From contig JABSPG010000019.1 in assembly GCA_013214445.1 (NCBI GenBank), forward strand, positions 1 through 20,859: a stretch of DNA of 20,859 nt, in the 5' to 3' direction. This document shows positions 15,067 to 20,859 of this stretch, piece by piece. Position 1 is the first letter of the stretch. Each line of letters starts with the position of its first letter. Both the position numbers and the translations under genes were made by a program. The notes under the pieces were generated by a model that made no database searches, was not told the origin of the DNA, and saw only the letters and a list, made by a program, of their open reading frames with translations. Source of the DNA: Ekhidna sp. GTDB taxonomy: Bacteria > Bacteroidota > Bacteroidia > Cytophagales > Cyclobacteriaceae.

Positions 15067-16383
15067 TTAAGACTGAATTGGTTCACCATACAAATCAAAT
15101 GCGGTGGCGTCTGTGATTTTTACCTTAGCAAAATCACCAATTCGCAGGTAAGAATGATCGGCAGGAATGATTACCTCATTGTCTACTTCGGGTGAGTCAT
15201 ACTCTGTCCTTCCAATGAATGTCCCACTCTCCATCCTGTCTATTAAAACCTTATATTCCTTGCCAATTTTTTCTTCATTCAGGCTAGTCGAAATCTCTTC
15301 TTGCAAGTCCATCACGGCGTTCGCTCTTTCTTGTTTAATTTCCTCAGGAACATCATCCTCGTAAGAAAAAGAGTGTGTATTCTCTTCATGGGAGTAAGTG
15401 AAGATACCGAGGCGTTCAAATCTATTTTTTTCAACGAAATCCAGCATCTCTTCAAAGTCTTGCTGCGTTTCCCCAGGGTGCCCTGCAATCAAGGTAGTAC
15501 GAATAGCAATGTCCGGCACTTTTGCTCTCATTTTATCGAGTAAGGCCTCTGTCTTTTCTCTTGTAGTTCCTCTACGCATCAATTTCAGCATATTGGTGGA
15601 TGCGTGCTGTAGCGGGATATCTAGGTAATTGCAGATGTTACTTCTATTTGCCATAACATCAAGAACGTCTTCTGGAAATCCCGTAGGAAATGCATAGTGC
15701 AGTCGGATCCACTCCAAACCTTCTACATCAGCTAGCCGATCCATCAGTTCTGCTAAGTTTCTTTTTTTGTACAGATCCAACCCATAGTACGTAGAGTCTT
15801 GTGCAATTAGAAGGATTTCTTTGGTACCTTGACTTACCAATGATTGCGCCTCTGCAATTACCTGCTCCATGGGTTTGGATACATGCTTCCCACGCATCAG
15901 CGGGATAGCACAAAAGCTACAAGGGCGGTCGCATCCTTCTGCAATTTTTAGGTACGCATAGTGCTTATTGGTGGTGATTATTCGTTCGCCAAGCAGCTCC
16001 TTTTTGTAATCAGCTTTGAATTTCTTTAAAAGAGCAGGTAAGTCTCCAGTCCCAAACCATGCATCTACATTGGGAATTTCGTCCTTCAATTCATCCTTGT
16101 ATCGTTGAGACAAGCAGCCTGACACATAGACTTTTTCCACGAGCCCTTCCTCTTTTGCATCCACGTATCTAAGTATGGTATCAATGGACTCTTGCTTGGC
16201 ATTGTCAATGAAGCCGCATGTATTCACCACCACTACGTTTGCATCGTCTTTGGTAGACTCATGCGTGGCATCAATATTGTTTCCCTTTAGTTGAGTCAAC
16301 ATTACTTCGGAATCAACCAAATTTTTGGAACATCCCAGAGTCACAATATTGACCTTCGTTTTCTTTAAACCCTTCGTTTTCAT
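15067..16383 (-). CDS. rimO: Ribosomal protein uS12 methylthiotransferase RimO
   Basis: A 438-residue radical SAM methylthiotransferase that adds a methylthio group to the conserved aspartate of ribosomal protein uS12. The N-terminal UPF0004 domain has the three auxiliary-cluster cysteines in VTLGCSKNLVDSE (Cys18), VNTCGFIDNAKQESI (Cys56) and VSGCLSQRY (Cys90). The radical SAM motif is CDRPCSFC (Cys151, Cys155, Cys158) followed by AIPLMRGKH. The C-terminus is a TRAM domain (about 375-438). The SKN and GFI context is RimO-like rather than MiaB-like. The frame is open to an ATG at 16446, but a -7 promoter element lies inside that extension. The ATG at 16383 also gives a normal N-terminus, so I use 16383. 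It is the first gene of the minus-strand run that includes bshC. Confidence 0.96.
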   Translation of the reverse strand: MKTKGLKKTKVNIVTLGCSKNLVDSEVMLTQLKGNNIDATHESTKDDANVVVVNTCGFIDNAKQESIDTILRYVDAKEEGLVEKVYVSGCLSQRYKDELKDEIPNVDAWFGTGDLPALLKKFKADYKKELLGERIITTNKHYAYLKIAEGCDRPCSFCAIPLMRGKHVSKPMEQVIAEAQSLVSQGTKEILLIAQDSTYYGLDLYKKRNLAELMDRLADVEGLEWIRLHYAFPTGFPEDVLDVMANRSNICNYLDIPLQHASTNMLKLMRRGTTREKTEALLDKMRAKVPDIAIRTTLIAGHPGETQQDFEEMLDFVEKNRFERLGIFTYSHEENTHSFSYEDDVPEEIKQERANAVMDLQEEISTSLNEEKIGKEYKVLIDRMESGTFIGRTEYDSPEVDNEVIIPADHSYLRIGDFAKVKITDATAFDLYGEPIQS

Positions 16384-16421
16384 TTCTCTTAACTGGAAAA
16401 GTGTTCGGCACTTATCACTTG

Positions 16422-16429
16422 CAAAGCTA
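16422..16429 (-). promoter_or_regulatory. -7 element (TAGCTTTG) of the rimO promoter
   Basis: TAGCTTTG on the minus strand is an exact match to TAnnTTTG. It sits 38 nt before the ATG at 16383 and within the longer possible rimO reading frame. It therefore argues that translation does not begin at 16446. No clear -33 TTG is visible at the usual spacing. Confidence 0.5.
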
Positions 16430-16473
16430 ATTGAAAACTTAGGCATGGATGAATGAAAAACGTAGGTAAGGCT

Positions 16474-16481
16474 TAATTTTG
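16474..16481 (+). promoter_or_regulatory. -7 element (TAATTTTG) upstream of the DUF6452-like gene
   Basis: TAATTTTG is an exact match to TAnnTTTG and ends 7 nt before the GTG start at 16489. A transcript starting the usual distance downstream would have little or no leader. No -33 TTG is obvious. It stands back to back with the rimO -7 element about 45 bp away. Confidence 0.4.
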
Positions 16482-16488
16482 AAGATCA

Positions 16489-17007
16489 GTGAAAAAACTC
16501 ATTTTCATACTTATAGGACTACTGGTATTATCCTGTCAGGATATTGAGAACTGTGATACAGATGATGGACTCGATTTTTTGATTGTGCGGTTTTTTGACC
16601 GTGAAACAAAAGAGCCCAAATCGGCTGGATTTAGATTCACAGTAGATGGGTCTCCCTATAGATGGGTTTTTGCTGCTGACACCACCATCACACCGGAGCG
16701 CACCACTACGGTTGATGGAGAGGAAGTGATAATTCCAGCCGACACGACCATAGAATCGGACTCAACATTTATTTTATTGCCAATAAACTCACTTGCAGAA
16801 ACAACTACGTATTTTTTTGATACAGATACATCTAGTCATCTAATGGAGCTCAGCTATGATGCCTCGTATTCGATTTTCGATGAATCCTGCGTCAGATCGC
16901 TTACCTTCTCAAATATCGACACGGTGCAACATACCTTCGACTCTCTTTCTATACCAGGTAGAGTTACAAATAGACAAATCGGAACCAATGTTGAGATATA
17001 CCTTTAG
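16489..17007 (+). CDS. DUF6452-like lipoprotein
   Basis: A 172-residue predicted lipoprotein. It starts with GTG, then a lysine pair and a hydrophobic stretch ending in the lipobox LVLSC, with Cys16 as the lipid site, followed by QDIENCDTDD. The mature part is beta-rich, with the pattern FLIVRFFDRETKEPK ... STFILLPINSLAETTTYFF ... MELSYDASYSIFDESCVRSL. This resembles the Bacteroidota family I know as DUF6452, and the next gene resembles DUF6048, its usual neighbour. That pairing strengthens both calls. Function is unknown; the location is inner leaflet of the outer membrane or the surface. It has about 20 extra residues rich in Thr/Asp (TTITPERTTTVDGEEVII) in the middle. Its end overlaps the next gene by 20 nt. 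Confidence 0.82.
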   Translation: MKKLIFILIGLLVLSCQDIENCDTDDGLDFLIVRFFDRETKEPKSAGFRFTVDGSPYRWVFAADTTITPERTTTVDGEEVIIPADTTIESDSTFILLPINSLAETTTYFFDTDTSSHLMELSYDASYSIFDESCVRSLTFSNIDTVQHTFDSLSIPGRVTNRQIGTNVEIYL

Positions 17008-17641
17008 TATCTGTTTGTTGGGGTTGTCTTCGCTATTGTTTGGCCAAGATGCAAAACCACTAAAAAAGAAAGCAGATTGGAGGCCATATGATTTGAAAGT
17101 GGGCTTCAATGCGATCAGGAGTGGCAGGGCTTGGTTCGAATCAGATATTTCCACGCATGAAGGACAGGTAGCATTAGCTCTTCATCGATATAACCTCGTA
17201 TTGGATTATGGTTTTGAAGAAAGGCAAAGAGGAGACAGTTTAGATTATTCAAATAGCGGCAGTTACGTTCGGTTCGGTTTTGATCGAAATTTCACAAAGA
17301 ATAAGGAAAGTGGGAACGTGCTTTCCCTAGGACTTAGGTATGCACGGGCTTCTTTTGAAGATCGCATGGCATTTGTGGAGGATCAGGGATTTGGAGAACA
17401 GGAGTATATATTGACCAATGATAATTTAAGTGCACGTTGGCTGGAAATAGCGCTAGGCTTAAGAGGCAAAATCGTTTCAAATTTGTACATGGGCTTCACC
17501 ATGAGATGGCAGTTTGCTCGAAAAGTAGAAGGTGAGGGTCTATTAAAGACTTTTGATATTCCTGGCTTTGGGAAGACTAGGCGGCAAAACTCCACCGCTT
17601 TCGACTATTACTTGATGTGGAGAATACCCTTCAAGAAATGA
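16988..17641 (+). CDS. DUF6048-like outer-membrane beta-barrel protein
   Basis: A 217-residue exported protein. The ATG at 16988 gives a clean signal peptide (MLRYTFSICLLGLSSLLFG, then QDA); an upstream ATG at 16856 in the same frame would lie inside the previous gene and lacks a signal. The mature sequence has many alternating short strands, such as DLKVGFNAIRSGRAWFES, GQVALALHRYNLVLDYGFEE, SYVRFGFDRNFTK and NVLSLGLRYARASFED. It ends with DIPGFGKTR ... FDYYLMWRIPFKK, a pattern I associate with the DUF6048 family. This fits a small outer-membrane barrel. It overlaps the lipoprotein gene before it by 20 nt and the DUF6624-like gene after it by 4 nt (ATGA), so the three are translationally coupled. 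The biological role is unknown. Confidence 0.82.
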   Translation: MLRYTFSICLLGLSSLLFGQDAKPLKKKADWRPYDLKVGFNAIRSGRAWFESDISTHEGQVALALHRYNLVLDYGFEERQRGDSLDYSNSGSYVRFGFDRNFTKNKESGNVLSLGLRYARASFEDRMAFVEDQGFGEQEYILTNDNLSARWLEIALGLRGKIVSNLYMGFTMRWQFARKVEGEGLLKTFDIPGFGKTRRQNSTAFDYYLMWRIPFKK

Positions 17642-18186
17642 AGTATCATTTAAGTATCTGGTTTCTCTTGTTGGCAAAAGTTGTGTGCTGTCAGGATCTT
17701 GAAACTATTCAAGCAAGGCTAGAAAGTTTGAGTGAGGAAAACATGGTGCTTAGGACGCAAGTTTCTACTGTTATCTCAGAATTTGGCTTTGAGTCCAAGG
17801 AAATGCAGTCTTTCAATAAAGAGATTTTGAAGTTTGATTCAGTTGCGCTTGACTATGCCATTTCTGTGATCGAAGAATACGGTTGGTTGGGGCGTAGTGA
17901 TATTGGCAAGCAAGCCAATGAAACCTTATTTGTCCTCATTCAGCATGCGCAAGATGTAAAAGTCCTGGAAACATACTTTCCACTCTTAGAAGCGTCTGCA
18001 GAAAAAGGAGAGTCTTCGAAGGCCAGTGCTGCCACGATGAAAGACCGGATACTGGTGCGACAAGGAAAAAAGCAGCTGTACGGGACACAGTCTAGAATGG
18101 TCGATGGAAAATTAGCATTGTATCCAGTGGAAGACCCAGAAAATTTAAAAAAACGTAGAAAGAAAGTAGGGTTGGGTCGATTATGA
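17638..18186 (+). CDS. Exported DUF6624-like protein
   Basis: A 182-residue protein with an N-terminal signal (MKYHLSIWFLLLAKVVC), then a short helical region. From about residue 75 it resembles the DUF6624 family: YGWLGRSDIGKQANETLFVL, HAQD, LEASAEKGESSKAS, MKDRILVRQGKKQLYGTQ and a closing YPVEDPENLKKRRKKVGLG. No catalytic mechanism is known to me for this family; conserved charged residues (DR, GKKQ.YGTQ, EDPE) suggest a binding or enzymatic site. The true start is the ATG at 17638, overlapping the previous stop by 4 bases. It ends soon after VGLG, slightly early for the family as I remember it. Its last third (18022-18176) is repeated, in damaged form, 2 kb downstream. Two cysteines near the signal cleavage site do not form a proper lipobox. 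Confidence 0.85.
   Translation: MKYHLSIWFLLLAKVVCCQDLETIQARLESLSEENMVLRTQVSTVISEFGFESKEMQSFNKEILKFDSVALDYAISVIEEYGWLGRSDIGKQANETLFVLIQHAQDVKVLETYFPLLEASAEKGESSKASAATMKDRILVRQGKKQLYGTQSRMVDGKLALYPVEDPENLKKRRKKVGLGRL
18022..18176 (+). repeat. Parent copy of a duplicated 155-bp segment (3' part of the DUF6624-like gene)
   Basis: This segment encodes about residues 129-180 of the DUF6624-like protein. It recurs at 20077-20232 with about seven substitutions and one inserted base. A weaker, internally deleted version lies at 20324-20400. The copy here is intact and in frame, so it is the likely source. Confidence 0.92.
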
Positions 18187-18225
18187 ATGTAGTAATGCCA
18201 AATAGCCTACAAAGAGGTATTTCTG

Positions 18226-19344
18226 ATGAAAATGTTACCTTTAATAAATTTAGTCGCTTTGAAAAACTACTTGCTACTACTCACAATAACTTTCATTGCT
18301 GCCTCCTGCAGTAACGATTCTTCAATAATCCCTGAAAATCAACTGGTACTTAATTTGCCTGAAAAACCGTTTGATTACATCATGGATAATGATCAAGCTG
18401 TTCTTGGGCGTGTTCTTTTTTATGATAAGCAGCTATCGATCAATAATGGGGTTTCTTGTGCGTCATGCCACAAACAAGCGCTTGCATTTGCTGATAACAA
18501 GCAATTTAGTCCTGGCTTTGATAACAGGCCCACAGAAAGAAACTCTATGCCTATACAGAACTTGCTGGGATCTGATATCGGGTTTGGATTTAGACAGGAC
18601 ATGTCTGGCGTCAGTTTAGCTGGTCTTTTTTGGGATGGGCGTGGGATAAACCATTCAGAAGCATTGCTGCTTCCTGTTATCAATCATGTAGAAATGGGGA
18701 TTCCAAATATTGATTATTTGACAGAGAAAGTATCATCGATAGACTACTATGATGAGCTTTTTGCTAAGGCTTTTCCCGGTCAGCAGATCGATGGATTCAC
18801 TATTTCTTCATCACTATTTTCTTTTACTCACAGCATTACTTCGTTCAATACGAAGTTGGATAAGTCTCTGAGAGGAGACGTGGAGCTAAGTCCAAATGAA
18901 AAGTTGGGTCAGGCACTTTTCTTCACAAAGTATGAATGTAATTCGTGCCATCAAGTTCAGGACCCTCAAGGCTACCTGTTTGCTGGAGGCTTTGCTAATA
19001 TTGGCTTGGAATCTAATTATGCAGATTCCGGACTCGAGGGAATCTCTGATCGAAGTTTTGACAATGGAAAATTCAAAATTCCTTCACTTAGAAATGTGGC
19101 ATTGACTGCACCATATATGCATGATGGTAGATTTGCTTCACTACAGGAAGTGATTCTTCATTATAAATCGGAAGTTGTCGACCACCCAAATCTTGATCAT
19201 CGACTGAAAGGGAGCGATGGAGTTCCATTGAGGCCAGAAATTACAGAAAGCGAAGTACAGCTAATAGTGGACTTTCTTGGAACACTCACAGACCACTCAC
19301 TTATTGCGGACGAAAGATTCTCCAATCCATTTGTTGTTGAATAG
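18226..19344 (+). CDS. Di-haem cytochrome c peroxidase/MauG-like lipoprotein
   Basis: A 372-residue exported c-type cytochrome. The N-terminus has a hydrophobic signal (YLLLLTITFIAAS) and a lipobox cysteine at residue 28, so it should be anchored to a membrane facing the periplasm or outside. Two CxxCH haem-binding motifs are seen: CASCH (78-82) in the N-terminal domain and CNSCH (238-242) in the C-terminal domain. Other family features are LGRVLFYDKQLSINN, LFWDGRG and the C-terminal KIPSLRNVALTAPYMHDGRF, which carries the distal methionine region. This is the layout of bacterial di-haem peroxidases (CCP/MauG family), which reduce hydrogen peroxide or oxidise a partner protein. The substrate is unknown. 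It starts 39 nt after the DUF6624-like gene and is followed after 2 nt by an exported protein gene. Confidence 0.93.
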   Translation: MKMLPLINLVALKNYLLLLTITFIAASCSNDSSIIPENQLVLNLPEKPFDYIMDNDQAVLGRVLFYDKQLSINNGVSCASCHKQALAFADNKQFSPGFDNRPTERNSMPIQNLLGSDIGFGFRQDMSGVSLAGLFWDGRGINHSEALLLPVINHVEMGIPNIDYLTEKVSSIDYYDELFAKAFPGQQIDGFTISSSLFSFTHSITSFNTKLDKSLRGDVELSPNEKLGQALFFTKYECNSCHQVQDPQGYLFAGGFANIGLESNYADSGLEGISDRSFDNGKFKIPSLRNVALTAPYMHDGRFASLQEVILHYKSEVVDHPNLDHRLKGSDGVPLRPEITESEVQLIVDFLGTLTDHSLIADERFSNPFVVE

Positions 19345-19346
19345 CT

Positions 19347-20012
19347 ATGAAAAAATACTTTTTGCTATTTGCGATGCTGACTACAGTAAGTCTATCGCAC
19401 GCTCAAGAAGAAGTCGAAGGAATAAGTATTGAAGGCCATTTTCTCGGCGTTCAAGCCAATGAACTACTTAGGCAGGTTCTTAGTATTGGAAGCTCTAGTT
19501 TGCCAACAAATCCTTACTTCTTTAACTATACGTACACTGCGGCATCTGGAGATGGTTTCTCTTCTAGTATTGCTTACTCCAGGGAGGAGTTTGATAACTC
19601 AGATAACTTCACAAGCCTTGAGACAGAATCCGATCGTTTTGCTATTCGTCTTGGCTATGAAAAAAAGAAGGTTCTTTCCAAGAGGTTCATTTATTCGTTG
19701 GGGGTAGATTTCTTAATTGAGTCGCAAAAGAATGTGACAACCAGTGAAGATAACTTCAGTAATGGCCAAGCGGTAATCATAACAAATAAACGTTCTGGCT
19801 GGGGTCTAGGCCCTAGGTTTAATTTCTATTACCGACTTTCAGATCGAATTTTGATAGGGACGGAGGCAAACTATTATTACAAATCTTTGAAGGATAAGTT
19901 TTCCACGGAATTTGATGATGATTTTGGAATAGATGACGAAGAGGATGAGCGGTCTATTAAAAGTTTTACATTCGCTAGTCCATCGATCCTATGGCTGACT
20001 ATTAAACTGTAG
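19347..20012 (+). CDS. Exported beta-barrel-like protein of unknown function
   Basis: A 221-residue protein with a signal peptide (MKKYFLLFAMLTTVSLSHA, then QEEVEG). The mature part alternates short strands with polar turns: FFNYTYTAASGDGFSSSIAYSREEF, RFAIRLGYEKKKVL, FIYSLGVDFLIESQ, GLGPRFNFYYRLSDRILIGTEANYYY and FTFASPSILWLTIKL. It also has an acidic loop (DDDFGIDDEEDE). This fits a small outer-membrane barrel of the broad Bacteroidota outer membrane beta-barrel type, though I recognise no named family. It begins 2 nt after the cytochrome c peroxidase stop, so the two are co-transcribed and may work together. After its stop, intact coding sequence ends until the IS element. Confidence 0.82.
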   Translation: MKKYFLLFAMLTTVSLSHAQEEVEGISIEGHFLGVQANELLRQVLSIGSSSLPTNPYFFNYTYTAASGDGFSSSIAYSREEFDNSDNFTSLETESDRFAIRLGYEKKKVLSKRFIYSLGVDFLIESQKNVTTSEDNFSNGQAVIITNKRSGWGLGPRFNFYYRLSDRILIGTEANYYYKSLKDKFSTEFDDDFGIDDEEDERSIKSFTFASPSILWLTIKL

Positions 20013-20076
20013 CCCTACAAAAATCTTACATCTTCTATCTAAAACCTGTTCCGATTTCCTTTTCAATAAGTGAAAC

Positions 20077-20232
20077 GCCAGTGCTGCCACAATGAAAGAC
20101 CGGATACTGGTGCGACAAGGAAAAAAGCAGCTGTACGGGACTCAGTCGAGAATGGTCGATGGAAAATTAGCATTGTATCCAGTGGAAGTTCCAGAAAATT
20201 TAAAAAAAACGCAGAAAAAAAGTAGGGTTGGG
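20077..20232 (+). pseudogene. Truncated, frameshifted copy of the DUF6624-like gene (copy A)
   Basis: 156 bp nearly identical to 18022-18176. In frame it reads ASAATMKDRILVRQGKKQ and continues through YPVEVPENLKK. One extra A in the poly-A run before the end shifts the frame, so the KKRRKKVGLG ending is lost. A TGA lies three codons before the shared segment. There is no signal peptide or N-terminal half. A 74-codon frame from the ATG at 20092 survives by chance and is unlikely to be a functional gene. Confidence 0.85.
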
Positions 20233-20323
20233 GAAGCTAAAGACCTAGTAGGACTCTTCTACTCTATAAAAATTTCACATCTTCTATTTCACCGAGCCGA
20301 ATTTCCTTTTCAATAAGTGCAAG

Positions 20324-20400
20324 GCCAGCGCTGCTAAGGTGAAGGATCGAATACTGGAACAATGAAGAAAATAAAAAAAACACATTGTATCCAATTCCTT
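20324..20400 (+). pseudogene. More decayed second copy of the DUF6624 fragment (copy B)
   Basis: The start, GCCAGCGCTGCTAAGGTGAAG, still reads ASAAKVKDRILEQ and then hits a TGA. Most of the central part is deleted, and the match resumes at CATTGTATCCA near 20384-20394. It is clearly related to copy A and more degraded. The 3' boundary is approximate. Confidence 0.7.
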
Positions 20401-20429
20401 GAATAGATACTGTATCGTCCTGAAATAAG

Positions 20430-20463
20430 TTGACTCTTTTTGACATAACAAACTGAGAGTCAA
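20430..20463 (+). promoter_or_regulatory. Inverted repeat just before the transposase OrfA start
   Basis: TTGACTCT (20430-20437) and AGAGTCAA (20456-20463) are perfect 8-bp complements around an 18-base loop. The right arm ends 2 nt before the OrfA ATG. In RNA this forms a hairpin beside the start codon. No T-run follows, so it is not a terminator. Confidence 0.55.
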
Positions 20464-20465
20464 TC

Positions 20466-20843
20466 ATGGAAAAACACAAAAGACCTGGTAATGAATTGAA
20501 CTTCCAAAAGAGGTATTCATTCGCCTTCAAAAAGCAAGCGGTTGAGCCGGTACTCAATGGTCAAATGTCCCAGAGATATGCGGCTGAAAAGTTCGGGGTA
20601 TCCAGAAATACCCTAGCTTCATGGTGTAAAGATTTTGGAATGGATCAGAGCCCTAAAAACCAATCAAAAAATAAAGAAATCAAGAAGCTCAAAGACAAGA
20701 TCGAGGAGCTCGAAATCATCAAGGATATCCAACAGGATATGCTGGCCATTTTACAAGAGCAAGTAGGTGCCGATGAGTTGGAAAAGTACTTGCCCGAGCA
20801 GTTATTCAAAGAAATCCAAAAAGCCGCAAAAAAGTTAAAGTGA
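20466..20843 (+). CDS. IS3-family transposase OrfA
   Basis: A 125-residue protein with the layout of IS3 OrfA. It has an N-terminal helix-turn-helix (RYSFAFKKQAVEPVLNGQMS, then QRYAAEKFGVSRNTLASWCK, about residues 17-55) that recognises the IS ends. A long charged leucine-zipper-like coiled coil (NKEIKKLKDKIEELEIIKDI) for oligomerisation follows. The ATG at 20466 is the first in frame and lies directly after an inverted repeat. Near the end, codons GCA AAA AAG form the slippery heptamer A AAA AAG (20828-20834) in the correct phase. This is the classic site for -1 frameshifting that fuses OrfA to the OrfB catalytic subunit. The stop TGA at 20841 overlaps a GTG in the -1 frame. OrfB itself lies beyond the window. 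Confidence 0.88.
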   Translation: MEKHKRPGNELNFQKRYSFAFKKQAVEPVLNGQMSQRYAAEKFGVSRNTLASWCKDFGMDQSPKNQSKNKEIKKLKDKIEELEIIKDIQQDMLAILQEQVGADELEKYLPEQLFKEIQKAAKKLK

Positions 20844-20859
20844 AGCATCACTATCAGCT
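20840..20859 (+). CDS. Possible start of transposase OrfB (partial, cut by the window end)
   Basis: The -1 frame relative to OrfA is open from the slippery site to the window edge. It contains a GTG at 20840 that overlaps the OrfA stop (GTGA) and reads VKHHYQ. IS3-family OrfB, the DDE-type integrase-like subunit, is expected exactly here, either from this start or by frameshift from OrfA. Only six codons are visible, so the call rests on position. Confidence 0.5.

Larger units (their letters stand above)
20015..20400 (+). repeat. Two tandem decayed units (about 249-bp period) containing DUF6624 fragments
   Basis: Unit A starts at 20015 with CTACAAAAATC and unit B at 20264 with CTATAAAAATT. 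Both continue with ACATCTTCTAT, then TTTCCTTTTCAATAAGTG, then the DUF6624-derived segment. The roughly 60 bp before that segment is shared by A and B but not recognisably by the parent gene, so A and B arose by duplicating a unit that already carried the fragment. Unit B is shortened and stops about 10 bp before the IS end. Confidence 0.85.
20411..20859 (+). mobile_element. Left end of an IS3-family insertion sequence (continues past the window)
   Basis: The element begins TGTATCGTCCTGAAATAAGT, a terminal inverted repeat of the TG-starting kind seen in Bacteroidota IS3-like elements, followed by an OrfA-type gene 55 nt inside. The right end and the target duplication are outside the window, so exact boundaries cannot be confirmed. 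It sits directly beside decayed gene copies. Confidence 0.82.

Noticed and set aside
16384..16446. Longer RimO start at 16446 (21 extra residues).
   Set aside because: A TAGCTTTG promoter element lies within the extension, and the extra residues are not part of the RimO family.
16856..16987. Upstream ATG for the DUF6048-like gene.
   Set aside because: It would lie inside the lipoprotein gene and destroy the signal peptide position. The ATG at 16988 gives a normal Sec signal.
20092..20316. A 74-codon plus-strand frame as a real small gene.
   Set aside because: It is the frameshifted remnant of the DUF6624 fragment reading on into unrelated sequence, and it lacks a signal peptide and N-terminal half.
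20430..20463. Intrinsic terminator at the IS left end.
   Set aside because: The hairpin is not followed by a T-run and sits directly before a start codon, so a regulatory role fits better.

Overview
The window looks like a chromosomal segment from a Bacteroidota bacterium, most likely of the Cytophagales or a close relative. The signs are: HU and Rne/Rng genes flanking a TPR protein and a 29-residue COX24-like ribosomal protein; DUF6452-, DUF6048- and DUF6624-type genes; Bacteroidota-type lipoproteins; bacillithiol genes; almost no Shine-Dalgarno sequences; and several TAnnTTTG-type -7 promoter elements. No tRNA, rRNA or CRISPR array is visible. Taxonomy and family names come from recognising protein motifs by eye, not from searches.

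Layout, left to right. Positions 171-2936 (+) hold HU, a membrane-anchored TPR protein, a tiny basic ribosomal protein (1275-1364) and ribonuclease G/E, closed by a strong intrinsic terminator (2960-3013). Positions 3097-6327 (+) hold a secreted protein with eleven 17-residue PRYS repeats, the thioredoxin-like YtxJ, an exported protein of unknown function and lipoyl synthase LipA. Facing them on the minus strand is a 979-residue TerB-ABC-permease fusion (9291-6352). Further upstream on the same strand is a long run of closely spaced genes: rimO, bshC, a D-threonine aldolase/D-serine dehydratase-like enzyme, a GH3 glycosidase, a bestrophin-type channel and a lipoprotein. This run ends at a terminator (9352-9384).

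From 16489 (+), divergent from rimO, come three overlapping genes (DUF6452-like, DUF6048-like, DUF6624-like). A di-haem cytochrome c peroxidase/MauG-like lipoprotein and an exported beta-rich protein follow. The right end (20015-20410) has no intact gene. It carries two decaying tandem units, each containing a fragment copied from the 3' part of the DUF6624 gene, and runs directly into the left end of an IS3-type insertion sequence that continues past the window edge.

Functional links: YtxJ and BshC both belong to bacillithiol redox metabolism, although they sit in different transcription units. RimO and the COX24-like peptide both act on the small ribosomal subunit. LipA and RimO are both radical SAM sulfur-insertion enzymes. 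The points most worth checking are an apparent in-frame loss of the strand preceding Walker A in the ABC fusion, the PRYS repeat protein, and the shedding of DUF6624 fragments next to the IS element.
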